A stretch of DNA of 64,000 nucleotides from Spirochaeta africana DSM 8902. GTDB lineage: Bacteria > Spirochaetota > Spirochaetia > DSM-27196 > DSM-8902. The notes below the pieces were generated by a model. That model did not search any database. It was not told the origin of the DNA and was given only the letters and a program-made list of their open reading frames with translations. Position numbers and translations under genes: made by a program. Where the stretch lies: positions 2,046,001 through 2,110,000 of the forward strand of contig NC_017098.1 in the NCBI RefSeq assembly GCF_000242595.2, given 5' to 3'. Below are positions 11,301 to 17,414 of this stretch, in pieces (positions within the stretch are counted from its first letter, which is position 1; every line of letters begins with the position of its first letter).

Positions 11301-13928
11301 ATCTATCCGGAACAGGCGGTGGGCGAGGCTGGTGTTCCCCGCCTGATCGACAGCCGAGACGACCAGCAGATATATCCCGGATGCCGACTGCTGCAGTTCT
11401 GCACCGGATGCAGTGCTGCCGGCGGCTATCGGCTGCCACAGCTCCGATGCCGGGAGCCCGTCTGCCAGCTGCACCTCCGGAGAACCCGCGGGCTCACCCT
11501 CGGCACCTTCGTGCTGCAGGCGATACCAGGTATATCGCAGATCGGCAATCCCGGACTCGTCATCAACAGCCAGTACCCGGCAGCGTGCCGGATCAGGCTG
11601 CCAGTCTGGCCCGGTATCCGACAGCAGCTCCAGCCGCGGTGGTGTGCGATCTATCCGGAGCGGAATATTCAGCCAAGCAGTATTGCCCAGGGTATCGTAC
11701 AGCCGAATCTGCAGCTCATGCAGGCCGGTCTCAAGCTCCTCCGGCAGCCCGGTGCTCAGCAGCCCGTCAGCCAGTTCGGCAGACAGCAGGGTTCCCCGGT
11801 AACGAACCTCTACCCCGGCGACCCCGCTGCCGGCATCCGCAACCCGGAAGCGGAGGTGGCGACCATCGCTCCAGTCCAGAGCCGAGGCCGGATCCACATA
11901 CCCCAACGTCGGCGGTGTGGTGTCGATTGCGAATGGTCGATACCCGACGCTGTCCCAGGATGCCTGAGACCAGTTGCCTGCCCGGTCCTGTACCCGAAAG
12001 CCGACCCGGTAGCTGCCATCCTCCAGCGCATCGGTCTCGAGCTCGAGCCACAGCCCGCTGCCTTCGGCAACCACGTCCCCGGCAGCGCCGACTACCCGCC
12101 ACTGTGCGGTATCGGGGGCGACCCCCGATGCGGCATCGCTGAACTCAGCGTGAAACTCGATCATCCCCTGCAGGTAGACCACCTCCGCCAGCCTGCCACT
12201 GCGGTTGCCTGCCTCATACCATATGTGTTCAAGGACCGGTCCGATCGTGTCGCGATACAGATATACCGTCTGTTCCTGGCGATTGCCGGCATTATCCCGC
12301 ACCTGCACTACGGCCTCGGTAACCCCCTCACGCAGAACCCGCAGTATCGGCTGCTCGTCGCCAAATCGCCGCCAGTCGCTATCATCGCTACGCCAGCGCC
12401 AGGAGCCCGGGTCTACACCGCTGCCAGGGTCCCTACCCGGAAGCACCGGATCCTCTGCCAGCCATGTAATCGCCAGCCCCTCGCTGCAGCTGTTCCAAGG
12501 AGCCTCCGCTGCTGCCATCGGCTCCAGACTGAACCCATCACCGTGCATGGTATCCTTATCATACCCGGCGATACCCAGCATGGGTGGATCGTAATCTATC
12601 CCCACCAGGATCATCACCTCACTACTGTTGCCGACCCGATCATGGGCTACACAGCGTAATTCATGGCGCCCCGGCCGGGTTACCCGAACCATGGGGTCTG
12701 AGGCGAGCAGCTCATCGCCAAGCATCCAGGCAACACTGTCGAGTCCGGACTGGTTATCCTCGACATCCGCAGTCAGCTCCGGGGGGGTATGAAACCAGCG
12801 AATTTCCCGGGGTTCAGTCCAGGGCAGGGTTATCACCGGGGGTTGATCATCAATACGGAAGAATCCGGCCTTTTCATGGCGATTACCGGCAGCATCCTCC
12901 ACCTGCATGGCTACCAGGAAATCGCCGCCCTCGGTCAGCCGCAGCTCATACTCACCCTCACGATCCGAGATCGCGGCCACCGCCTCGCTGTAGCCTCCCG
13001 CTGCATCACGTCGAAACACCCGCAGATACCACGCCATCACCCCGGATGCATAGCCGTCCCGAGGCGGATCCTGCGGATCAAGCCGCAGCAGATAGCCGGA
13101 TTCCGGCAACGGCAGCCAGGGCGAATACTCATCATCCGACAGGAACGGTACCGTGCCGGTATATCCCAGAACCGGGTCGAGGGTATCTACCGCAAAGCTC
13201 AACTCCAGTTCGCTGCGATTGGATACGCGATCGGTTGCGGTAAACACCACATGGTAGCTGCCATCTGCAAGCGGACCGGTGTCTTCGCCGCTGCTGTCGT
13301 GCAGCAGTTGCCGGTTGCCGTCTTCATCAACCCGGTAAATGCGATGACGCACCTCTGCCAGCCCGGACAATCCGTCCGCAGCAGCAACCCGCAACCGCAC
13401 CGGATACGCCAACACGGCACCATTGTGGGGAACCTGCCCCACCCAGTTGAGCTGTGGCGGGGTGTTGTCGCGTACAAAAGAAAAGGAGATGGTACCCAGG
13501 CGTTCACGGTTGCGTTTCAGCAGTCGATCACGCCAGCCTGAAACTGTAATGGTGTGACGATCGTGCCTCAGGGTGCGGGTACGATTGATCGCGGTATTCC
13601 CGCTGGTGTTGCTACGGTTGGCAAACCGCGAGCGGCTGCGCCCGTCCGGTTCATCATAGGCCTCTATATAATAGTTGGTACCGGCCCAGTTATGCTCGGT
13701 TTTCCGGGCCCGGATGGCGAGCTCCTCGCCACGAAAATACAGGGTACTGCCCTGTACATGCCGTCGCGAGGCAGGGTGATCTACCTGGATGGCGTACCAC
13801 AGATCTCCACTGCTGTGCTGGCGACTGGTGAGGGTTGTCCAGCCGGACAATGGCAGAGCACATACAAAAAGGGTGAGAAGCAGAGGCGGGAACACGGGCA
13901 ACCCGAGCCCGCCGGTTCTCCGGGGCAT
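1..13928 (-). CDS. Giant exported multidomain protein, at least 4,642 aa (3' end outside window)
   Basis: Reading the minus strand in the frame whose codons occupy plus-strand triplets beginning at multiples of 3, I find no stop from 13928 to the left edge, so the gene is truncated by the window. The start is ATG 13928 (or GTG 13931), sharing a base with the stop of the upstream gene (TGATG), with GAGG 8-11 bases upstream. The N-terminus (MPRRTGG, then PLLLTLFVCALPLSG) looks like a signal peptide. Next come about twelve Ig-like repeats (residues about 150-1500) with DxxPP boundaries and DxAGN cores; a repetitive beta-strand region (about 1740-3530); a Gly-rich cap (about 3450-3650); and C-terminal beta domains including two IPT/TIG-like modules and, at the edge, a He_PIG-like Ig domain (LPQGMVGAGY, then GRVPPGLQL). 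No catalytic motif is seen. A cell-surface or periplasmic role is inference. The conflicting plus-strand frames over this region are shadows. Confidence 0.9.
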   Translation of the reverse strand, partial: MPRRTGGLGLPVFPPLLLTLFVCALPLSGWTTLTSRQHSSGDLWYAIQVDHPASRRHVQGSTLYFRGEELAIRARKTEHNWAGTNYYIEAYDEPDGRSRSRFANRSNTSGNTAINRTRTLRHDRHTITVSGWRDRLLKRNRERLGTISFSFVRDNTPPQLNWVGQVPHNGAVLAYPVRLRVAAADGLSGLAEVRHRIYRVDEDGNRQLLHDSSGEDTGPLADGSYHVVFTATDRVSNRSELELSFAVDTLDPVLGYTGTVPFLSDDEYSPWLPLPESGYLLRLDPQDPPRDGYASGVMAWYLRVFRRDAAGGYSEAVAAISDREGEYELRLTEGGDFLVAMQVEDAAGNRHEKAGFFRIDDQPPVITLPWTEPREIRWFHTPPELTADVEDNQSGLDSVAWMLGDELLASDPMVRVTRPGRHELRCVAHDRVGNSSEVMILVGIDYDPPMLGIAGYDKDTMHGDGFSLEPMAAAEAPWNSCSEGLAITWLAEDPVLPGRDPGSGVDPGSWRWRSDDSDWRRFGDEQPILRVLREGVTEAVVQVRDNAGNRQEQTVYLYRDTIGPVLEHIWYEAGNRSGRLAEVVYLQGMIEFHAEFSDAASGVAPDTAQWRVVGAAGDVVAEGSGLWLELETDALEDGSYRVGFRVQDRAGNWSQASWDSVGYRPFAIDTTPPTLGYVDPASALDWSDGRHLRFRVADAGSGVAGVEVRYRGTLLSAELADGLLSTGLPEELETGLHELQIRLYDTLGNTAWLNIPLRIDRTPPRLELLSDTGPDWQPDPARCRVLAVDDESGIADLRYTWYRLQHEGAEGEPAGSPEVQLADGLPASELWQPIAAGSTASGAELQQSASGIYLLVVSAVDQAGNTSLAHRLFRIDREAPDLTLELRNAAGFLLAEHAWIRDYGVVLRGCAIPGLSGVDPESWTAWLSDSETAGEPVGGLLDLDLYPDGVYEISMQVRSRAGAAAQAVSVIRIDRSPPQLCAEVYPWYDHAAGGVWVTQFEASDAISGLAETSGVQIGDGRYPLITPGEDVWSPLRMLLPEAAAWRFAAIPEQALSDGADLLAVGTEVPLVVYTYDHAGNRGELQRVVLYGGKSGSIAGVRLFGQDGAEIPADFGAAMANRVLLVVDPEGWGEPRVPEYPQGGAAVLSLLGLQYRWAAHGQAMDTLQWQWHPAAAGVAADTPLTFELEFPGDGEWLIQLRTVDAAGVAGPVHERVILVDGGLPLVPHVSSSVFPEGMRAEVAVPFSNGWFDLYPGREGFGNSGSVSLPVGFLYQLERGVASSGGFTAIEEIRGASIDAEDGTAQLTLYDLPDSLAGEHYRLQVRAVGRNGLVGPPARYRFVVDTSPPEGLVLFSRSHGEAGRWENCPVIDLSWNRPADAAGVGRYYVRIDCAGPAMDFVLDPEQLAAVCLAEALPAETGTLPAVAEALPVRPDGQWYAVPPVGDWMHLSVQLEDHQPESDRFGVFTAVVVAEDYAGNRSAAWRELLIDRSRPQLVFGTGTDGQTVGQPNGLPESHPDGLPFGVPAGQSDGQQVGVPAGQSGGLEIELLSAESAVRLILPDVSDTWLQDNPELLADAWMSLQRLRSTAVEDTAAPGGTATADGECLDSPDGAAGNCSGRWHLTADGAAQLQRASGLESLQLRLYAARDGVLHPTPRSWDLMSGSGEWDQTAVAGQTSPPGATGADDRPGLRIAGLTEGRVYELRLQLRDRAGNAREITQRFGTGATPLTALRVPWRWERDGVLIQGIYDEQQQVLEEAMLRLPAACKPRYPDGRPLGLLALDSVQLNTGQTEPVMARYTRQPVLIRVGSWDVLAHGITVQPDRGLLLDTAQVILGPDDRTAVFRDVWVTTAPTLRFARSARLEPDMPGYPWAAGFGGPDGAGSPGSVGVPGSRDNTGLRLSQIDGRPGWLIGTPGWLVLEGDAVAMGGTSQLHSELAALQPMNLSVPRILLNPPGGDNSLVMTGPYLDRGWIAADESPYVVMEGVRYALCEVELQSDRLRVYRGNLRLPEGWVPRTPEFRNAEFTIDGQWRGAQGFYLEPVAVYDADGGAVYLDDFRLEQGRLLSDTVRLSFSTEGDGVPEVLLTGVRLTDDGIDWGTDGIQAAPLRMQLHGFPLDLLDISVGYHGDSPVLMAGKAELQGLPPGFPTGSIPMRGLELCLFTGAILAPAAADTVFSLYDQHGQRILACRGLVLDQYGLQISRAEVWPLPEAEAVIFHMIPVEPGGRMQPVTAVGPYATLVLGDTILYPYGWQLEDGQLQLRGGLAVFPAGYAADGSAVFAQAELAATAGPLFFAKRMLEPGMLSGDIPVLMAGHELMLEQALLWCDGVQGRVTLSLPDPFAGTLSFLAARPGPSLHLGTPESSLLLHGYPVAVGTVDLGNSKLTLTDLVVYLDSLAEYPGTEACLVIPELVVFLEQMADAQPSAQPPTQTVLAAKPGLAEQPPLLSASGGGYAPLLRITRLQGRGSVDPRLRLISRNGYRMEVQGVSVDPELGFLFSGRVRLPQSLGSGRLEMPQDSMILTSQGVLTSQHLLFPDEQPQFHYGGIPVTVHAVELLQDRILFHATDVVIPLADLRVALPAFPVLLDSGESDGQLRYLGQGVSLGGNEVELVAAGLTNQGLTAWIRVRLGLLNGIELEFAPAIFHPDGRLSSPAVIPEIEVALPGGGRLVIQRLRLSGAGLEADRMVMASGGALSGQQLAARHVRIGFDGSFMMHPEPGASFELLGCRVYPEKIAVHDNELILQGHLRLAQSLPTGLAGRAAYLHELKLGLDGELKSLDACLAGRSVFSVWGDWRVYTHDLGIRFRSDQDTAPVLHAELVQLLFPAGLIGRGWRPPRVVLQGLQLDLVTGKPEMDSIALHDFRIREHGLELVLRELVFEADGTAGFSGYLQLGHESLPPVLQDVILDLHYLRVDAVGNLHALHGEAVGLTGVLGNGVHLQQGRLGVALQGETVQLTGAGELRLSSPFPDAGIRLDLQDFMLTPSDGQLRRLRALAEMPHLQLGYPPLSLEQASLELSVTEANPGSPELSVAGMAVLPAEFPGSLASARLELQELRYSAAGLLALQAELQLEPGAILAGGIELHHGTARLFGAPDPQLQVSGAAALGNSFPDGLRGMELQLADMTFDVRGNLQSLDCSAAWPLQGLGKWQIQDFLLEAILDDERQPVFGITGMLILPGSIGSGLPEFTAEIESFQIDSRGVIRELRAGADIPETVLFGGVRLSEARIGFSACSGIHSGELLADLEGLILLPSHLPGELGGRSLQIESFLLSSQKGLLECHLALAESLRVPLFAGVEAEITSLRIGSDGLHTAGLLHFAPDFPLDIGSVVLDELHISWDGQLLAVCGGLSHLFAEVGGFSAELHDLAFHADGISIRRLLLELPQPFERGRLELRNAGITAAGEFYGEAQVQSIGFDMAGFRIYFDQPRLNPADRLIGFRSAGIELPALLGGARFEVYGFRISPEGVGYSGGLLALPEFSIGGGLGFREVMVELMLDDGQMRIAGSGEAVVPGIGAFAAQVVFVDRCSMYPWGLQRAFFSYEVFGLGLPIANSGMYLNRLRGGLAYGVPDELPGPVQYLFDSGTRIEAGISMVDQTGGYLIDASVSTWIDITNWGIAVQGEAAVLRGLVRGELLAALTGHGFYGSVIVELVYVRGMVEVFVYTHQGVVRASGAGRVQFGLRRGLLLDKTILGVRVRIPGSNIWLAQVGAEVGMFTNGAEGIRGYADVPLLGETGVFVDRRGRFTLGNVSRYELYRPPPVAASQVSLPRHSSGVPGRFSGMMPLANSATGNDVSPPLDRIVFLVAYPAGNPVIRAISPGGERLQEGHPAVEMIYDDWGAALIVHAPEPGNWQVEVENLQDPLGYAIEAYTVATLPQLRLRVLEHGSILSAEGSVDRPGEVTLYLLENEHATAGRVIASSPVGSGSFRLEVPHEQLPTGVWSVAVGFAASDLPERRRVFPDRVTVTSPPAETLAAVEQFMVVDNRNGSVTLHFRHADQLRTAGYLLRYGRPGAVPREIDLGHLQMITLGGFPAGVPLRFGIAPYSISAAEPGRFLFTDTVLGVETGGQAAPVLALPDVVMLAAGERISLPLPIVAGKGDVRSWGIRILGLEDCLDAVDGPVQCAVATPGLNGHLSSARMLAGNTIPVELVLQAGLDVLPGIYRLGIRVENHDAVDRCVVEHLEIVVHDPQPLLYGCDPTELTGELPSRLTLYGSGLSGALQIVATDSRGDHYELAILSGDQQQRVIEIPTGISAGQLEVRARNRQGVSAAIPVAINRPDYHLQLLANHLYARPGGTAVLHIRAEDRHGYTAMAPVSIVLQDTDVPLTDPVATELAPGKVTRIELPVAPSAVPGRYFLLVSKPAADAVSLPLTILGDEDQDDDDADNNDAPILPVIQAVEPDSVYPGQIITIYGHGLNTIQTLHIADHPHPVQHHCEHRIEVQTTTATAPGRLALLTQDGRHVPGPWIDIRTRGLQLRGPERIQVAAGGSSETRYLLTGYAEPVQLRAELLQTAPEEAELPQTAQSQASATPGTTTRAPDAATAANPTGIELTITPAEAVPNAALQLGVTVPAGTAPGQLIPFRIQVHSSNAAVYSQLYGAIEVRAAIELLDRELPQGMVGAGYRARIQTTGGVDTVTVTHIAGRVPPGLQL
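2340..3500 (-). other. Gly-rich cap and PPC-like domain of the giant protein
   Basis: Downstream of the beta-repeat region the protein reads NSGMYLNRLRGGLAYG, then VVRASGAGRVQFGLRRG, FTNGAEGIRGYADV and LLGETGVFVDRRG (about 3450-2740). This is a less repetitive, glycine- and aromatic-rich stretch that could be the closing domain of the beta region. After a short linker comes a module with AISPGGERL, MIYDDWGAALIV and PEPGNWQVEVENLQ (about 2590-2400), whose NWxVxVxN pattern resembles pre-peptidase C-terminal (PPC) beta domains. The family assignment is tentative. Confidence 0.45.
3500..8700 (-). repeat. Repetitive beta-strand region of the giant protein with about 70-residue period
   Basis: Roughly 1,700 residues of alternating hydrophobic and polar residues, with a recurring motif of the form L-x-x-L-x-(L/I/F)-x-x-x-G-x-(L/I), often preceded by LP and a Gly-Ser turn. 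Examples are LHELKLGLDGEL (near 5640), LRELVFEADG (5315), LHYLRVDAVGNL (5215), LQDFMLTPSDGQL (5005), LQELRYSAAGLL (4790), LADMTFDVRGNL (4575), IESFQIDSRGVI (4380), IESFLLSSQKGLL (4155), ITSLRIGSDG (4045), LDELHISWDGQL (3955) and LHDLAFHADG (3855). Between 5215 and 4155 the spacing is near 210 bases, about 70 residues. I do not recognise the family. Confidence 0.7.
9303..9432 (-). repeat. 36-bp tandem repeat, about 3.5 copies, coding for a Gly/Pro/Gln linker
   Basis: Units start near 9303, 9339, 9375 and 9411. The first two share CTGCAGGCACGCC and the later ones are diverged. In the giant protein they encode 12-residue units of the type GVPAGQSDGQQV between the last Ig-like repeat and the next domain. 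Because the period is a multiple of three, copy-number change would keep the frame. Confidence 0.7.
9450..13475 (-). repeat. Array of about 12 Ig-like repeats inside the giant protein
   Basis: Each unit ends in a D-x-x-P-P type junction followed by a hydrophobic strand. Junctions read near 13465 (RDNTPPQL), 13185 (VDTLDP), 12850 (IDDQPP), 12595 (IDYDPP), 12250 (RDTIGP), 11920 (IDTTPP), 11655 (IDRTPP), 11305 (IDREAP), 11010 (IDRSPP), 10275 (VDGGLP), 9900 (VDTSPP) and 9465 (IDRSRP). Most units contain a VxDxAGN-like turn, as in bacterial Ig-like or cadherin-like surface repeats. Unit length varies from about 85 to 245 residues. The coordinates of individual units are approximate. Confidence 0.75.
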
Positions 13929-15367
13929 CACGGCATTACCCTCACGCGATACAGCTGGTGGGCATCCTGGAAATACCTGTCTCCATGATCCCCCCCAACA
14001 ACAGTGAGATCCAGCCGTGCCGCAGCCAACCACAGTGGTTCGGCCGCCGGCGCAAACCCTTCATCATCCAGCAGCAGCTGTCTGTCCGCATCCACCAGCC
14101 AGACCCGGCCCTCACGGCTATGATACCCCATGGCGGACGGGGAGCTGTACAGGGGCAGCCAGTCCGCATTGAACATCAGCACCTGCAGATTGTTCGGCCC
14201 CTCCAGGAGCAGCAGACCATCCGGGGTAAACCGGACAGCGACCCCATCCCCGACTGGGAAATGCGTCGGCGACGTATCAGGAAAATACACACCGCTGCTG
14301 CTGACTTCCTGACAAATCAACAGAACCTGCTCGGAACAGTAGTGCAGCATCGCGACACCATAGGGTGTGGGAACGGCGCCAAGAAATCCCTGGTCAGGCA
14401 AGGCAACCGGCAGCCGCTGCCAGCCGCTGCAGTCCTGCTTCCAGCCAGACAGCCGCTCGCCGTCGCCGCTCCACAGCACCGGCACATCGGGATTTCCGGC
14501 ATATCCGTACCCCGACATCTGCCATCTACTCATGCTGCTGTCCGGCAGCATAATCGCCGCGGCTCCCCCATCAGAACCCACAACTATATCAACCAGCCCA
14601 TGACTGCCGGCAACCAGAACCCCAACCTGCCAGGCGGCAGATTCCTCATCATCTGTCAGGGGATGATACAGCTGAAGCCAGGGCTGCTGCTCGCTCACCC
14701 CTGTCGGCAGGTACACCGTCCAGGATGTCACGGTTCGCAGATCAACTCCCCCACCCAGTTCGATCCACCGGATACCGGCGCTGCCCGTTTCCGTACGACA
14801 CAGAGCGATCGCCGTCAGGCCGTAATCCCCATGAAAATGCAGCTGGTAATCGGCCTGTCTCTGACCATCACCATGCGGCTGCAGCCCGGTCATCACCTGC
14901 CGCAGCACCATTGGTTTGTCAGTACCGGCACTACCCAGCTGCCGGTACTCGATCGAACCTGCCCAGAGGTTTCTGGTTTGATCTGCCCCGGCAGCGGTAC
15001 ACAGCACCAGCCACTGCCCCGACCCGACGGCCTGCAGCGAAAGCCGGGCGGCAGCGCCTGGCGGAACCGGCTCGTCCCCCCATTCCACCACTACCTCCTG
15101 CCACTCCAGGCGATCATTCTGCAATGCCGCCTGCAGATTACCATCTGGCAACGTTTGCAGCAGCAGCCTGCTGCCCGGTGTTTCCAGCACCACTCGTTCA
15201 ACTGCAGCTGCAAGATTCCCCGGCAGAGGAACCGGATCAAAAACATACCTGCCGTATGAGGTCACCGTCAGGCTGCAGATACACCCCAGGCACGCTGCCA
15301 ACAGCAGCCGTCGATTCCACCACAGCACTGGGCTCAGGCCAGTCCAGAAAAATACGGCAGTATTCAT
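13928..15367 (-). CDS. Exported protein of unknown function, partner of the giant protein
   Basis: The protein is 479 aa from ATG 15367, which has a strong GGAGG about five bases upstream; an in-frame GTG at 15379 lies inside that site and is less likely. An N-terminal hydrophobic segment (LLLAACLGCICSLTVTS, about residues 20-37) is a signal peptide or anchor. The remainder is all-beta looking, with repeated W-x-L/V and G-x-G-x turns (PVLWSGDG, VWLVDADRQLLLDD). This would fit a beta-propeller or lectin-like fold, but no family is recognised. Its stop overlaps the start of the giant gene by one base, so the two are almost certainly co-translated and probably act together. Confidence 0.85.
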   Translation of the reverse strand: MNTAVFFWTGLSPVLWWNRRLLLAACLGCICSLTVTSYGRYVFDPVPLPGNLAAAVERVVLETPGSRLLLQTLPDGNLQAALQNDRLEWQEVVVEWGDEPVPPGAAARLSLQAVGSGQWLVLCTAAGADQTRNLWAGSIEYRQLGSAGTDKPMVLRQVMTGLQPHGDGQRQADYQLHFHGDYGLTAIALCRTETGSAGIRWIELGGGVDLRTVTSWTVYLPTGVSEQQPWLQLYHPLTDDEESAAWQVGVLVAGSHGLVDIVVGSDGGAAAIMLPDSSMSRWQMSGYGYAGNPDVPVLWSGDGERLSGWKQDCSGWQRLPVALPDQGFLGAVPTPYGVAMLHYCSEQVLLICQEVSSSGVYFPDTSPTHFPVGDGVAVRFTPDGLLLLEGPNNLQVLMFNADWLPLYSSPSAMGYHSREGRVWLVDADRQLLLDDEGFAPAAEPLWLAAARLDLTVVGGDHGDRYFQDAHQLYRVRVMP

Positions 15368-15485
15368 ACCCCCTCCCACAAGCTACTACCGATTATTCCG
15401 TGGTAAATCTTCAACTCGACATGCATCATATGGAGGTTTTCCGGGAATTCTGGTAGACTCCAAGGCAATCGCTCAAGGAGTCTGT

Positions 15486-16031
15486 ATGCGCAATTATCAG
15501 GAACAGCTGTATCTCGGCCCTATGCCCGGCAGCACCGAACCACTTTCATCCTGGCTTGAGGATGTGCGCACCAATGGCATAACCCTGGTGATTTGCTTGA
15601 CTCCGCCGCATGAAATCGAGAAAAAGTCCCCCGAATATGCGCGGCTGCTGAACGACTGGACCCTTACCGCTTCCACCACAGTCGCGGAATCCCCCTCTGC
15701 ACCACCACCTGACTCTACCCCCGCTGGCAGCAGCCAGGTAGATACCGACAGTCACCCGGAGGTTATCCAGCTGGCAGTCGGTGACAACCAGGCTCCAGAG
15801 GATCCAGCAGCCTTCTGGAAGGCAGTGGAATCCACTGCAGCGCATACCAAGGCCGGGGGCAAGGCATTCATCCATTGTCGCGGCGGCCGTGGCCGCACCG
15901 GCCTGTTTGCCGCCGCAGTGCTGATGCAGCAGGGAAAATCCGCAGAGGAAGCGCTCGCTGCTATCAAACCGGCCGGCTCCTACCCGGAATCTGCCGACCA
16001 GCAGGCATTCTTGCGCCGCGCACCGCTGTAG
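15486..16031 (+). CDS. Cysteine-dependent protein phosphatase, dual-specificity/CDKN3-like
   Basis: The protein is 181 aa from ATG 15486, preceded by AAGGAG. The signature HCRGGRGRTG gives a CX5R phosphate loop with Cys131 and Arg137, the hallmark of the Cys-based tyrosine/dual-specificity phosphatases, which form a phospho-cysteine intermediate. The N-terminal part (YLGPMPGS, TLVICLTPP) matches the fold start of this family. Residues about 62-92 are an unusual Ser/Thr/Pro/Ala-rich insertion between the first strands and the loop. No signal peptide is visible, so it should be cytoplasmic. The substrate is unknown. It is transcribed divergently from the giant-protein operon. Confidence 0.8.
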   Translation: MRNYQEQLYLGPMPGSTEPLSSWLEDVRTNGITLVICLTPPHEIEKKSPEYARLLNDWTLTASTTVAESPSAPPPDSTPAGSSQVDTDSHPEVIQLAVGDNQAPEDPAAFWKAVESTAAHTKAGGKAFIHCRGGRGRTGLFAAAVLMQQGKSAEEALAAIKPAGSYPESADQQAFLRRAPL

Positions 16032-16077
16032 GCTCCATCACCCGGAATATAACCGGTGGTGCAAACCATCGCCCGTA

Positions 16078-16114
16078 TTGCCAACCGCGGTTCTCACCGC
16101 TATGATACAGGGCA
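16078..16114 (+). promoter_or_regulatory. Promoter abutting serS start (leaderless arrangement)
   Basis: TTGCCA (16078-16083), a 17-base spacer, then TATGAT (16101-16106), with ATG at 16114. Seven bases separate the -10 element from the start codon, so transcription should begin at or one base before the ATG. No Shine-Dalgarno is present. Confidence 0.6.
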
Positions 16115-17394
16115 TGATCGATGTAAAGCACCTGAAAGAGCACCTGGACCAGCACAAGGCCAACATCACTGCCCGCGGGATGGTGGCCGATCCCGAACGG
16201 GCTCTCGAGCTGTATGAACGACGCAACCGTCTCCAGACCGAACTGGATGAACTGCGCCGTCTTCGTAACGACACCGCAGCCCGAATGAAGGGAAAACTCG
16301 AACAAAGCGAGCGTGAGGAACTGATCGCCGAGGGAAAACGCCTGAAGAATGAAATCCCGGCTCGTGAACACGAGTTCGAGCAGACTGACCATCAGTTGCG
16401 CGGTGAGCTTGAGCGGATTCCGAACCTTGCGCATCCCGACGCCCCGATCGGTAAAGAGGATAAGGATAATCTCCAGTTGCGCACCTGGGGCGAGATCCCC
16501 AAATTCGATTTCACCCCCAAAGACCATGTGCAGCTTGGCAGCGAGCTTGATCTGATCGACTTCGAAACTGCAACCCGGGTGACCGGGCCGAAGTTCTACT
16601 TTCTGAAAAACCAGGCCGTATTTCTCGAGCTGGCCCTTGCTCGCTTCGCACTGGACAAACTGCAGGGCCACGGCTTTACCCCGACTATCACCCCGGACAT
16701 CGCACGAGAAGAGGTTGTATCGGGTATCGGTTTTAATCCCAGAGGCGAAGAAAGCAATATCTACACCCTGGAGGGCACCGGAACCTGCCTTGTCGGCACC
16801 GCAGAGATAACCCTTGGCGGCTATCACGCCGGGAAGATGCTTACCGCCAGTGAACTTCCGATCCGGCTGGCCGGGCTTTCACACTGCTTCCGTCGCGAAG
16901 CCGGGGCTGCCGGGCAGTTTTCCAAGGGGCTGTATCGTGTCCACCAGTTCACCAAAGTGGAGATGTTTGTGTACACCACCCCCGAAGAGAGCGAAGCGGA
17001 GCATGACCGGCTGTGTGCGATAGAAGAAGAGATCTTCCAGGCACTGGAAATCCCCTATCGGGTAGTTGACACCTGCACCGGTGACCTCGGTTCTCCCGCC
17101 TACCGCAAATTTGATCTTGAAGCATGGATGCCTGGCCGCGGTGAATCGGGAGACTGGGGCGAGGTAACCTCTACCAGCAACTGTACCGACTATCAGGCCC
17201 GTCGCCTGAACGTGCGTTTCAAGGATTCCGAAGGTCGCACCCGCATGGTACACATGCTGAACGGTACCGCTATCGCTGTCTCCCGGGCACTGGTTGCCTT
17301 GATGGAAAACTTCCAGCAAGCGGACGGCTCGATCCGCATACCGGATGCCCTGATACCCTACACCGGCTTTGACCGCATACCGGCACGATCCTGA
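16114..17394 (+). CDS. serS: Seryl-tRNA synthetase
   Basis: A class II aminoacyl-tRNA synthetase charging tRNA-Ser (and tRNA-Sec where present) in the cytoplasm. It is 426 aa from ATG 16114 (MIDVKHLKEH, the usual SerRS start); the earlier in-frame TTG 16078 is part of the promoter and ATG 16102 is possible but less likely. The N-terminal about 100 residues form the Ser/Ala/Glu/Lys-rich coiled-coil arm that grips tRNA. The catalytic core shows the class II motifs: motif 2 CFRREAGAAG and motif 3 near LNGTAIAVSRALVALMEN, with TSTSNCTDYQARR between them. Length is typical. Confidence 0.96.
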   Translation: MIDVKHLKEHLDQHKANITARGMVADPERALELYERRNRLQTELDELRRLRNDTAARMKGKLEQSEREELIAEGKRLKNEIPAREHEFEQTDHQLRGELERIPNLAHPDAPIGKEDKDNLQLRTWGEIPKFDFTPKDHVQLGSELDLIDFETATRVTGPKFYFLKNQAVFLELALARFALDKLQGHGFTPTITPDIAREEVVSGIGFNPRGEESNIYTLEGTGTCLVGTAEITLGGYHAGKMLTASELPIRLAGLSHCFRREAGAAGQFSKGLYRVHQFTKVEMFVYTTPEESEAEHDRLCAIEEEIFQALEIPYRVVDTCTGDLGSPAYRKFDLEAWMPGRGESGDWGEVTSTSNCTDYQARRLNVRFKDSEGRTRMVHMLNGTAIAVSRALVALMENFQQADGSIRIPDALIPYTGFDRIPARS

Positions 17395-17414
17395 CCGGCT
17401 GCAGCGAGGGACGC

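Noticed and set aside
36-15259. Many long plus-strand open frames across the left 15 kb (for example 36-1331, 11238-12659, 13958-15259)
   Set aside because: They are antisense to the giant and 479-aa genes; their translations are compositionally odd (rich in Gln, Arg, Pro, His), lack motifs and mirror the codon bias of the minus strand.
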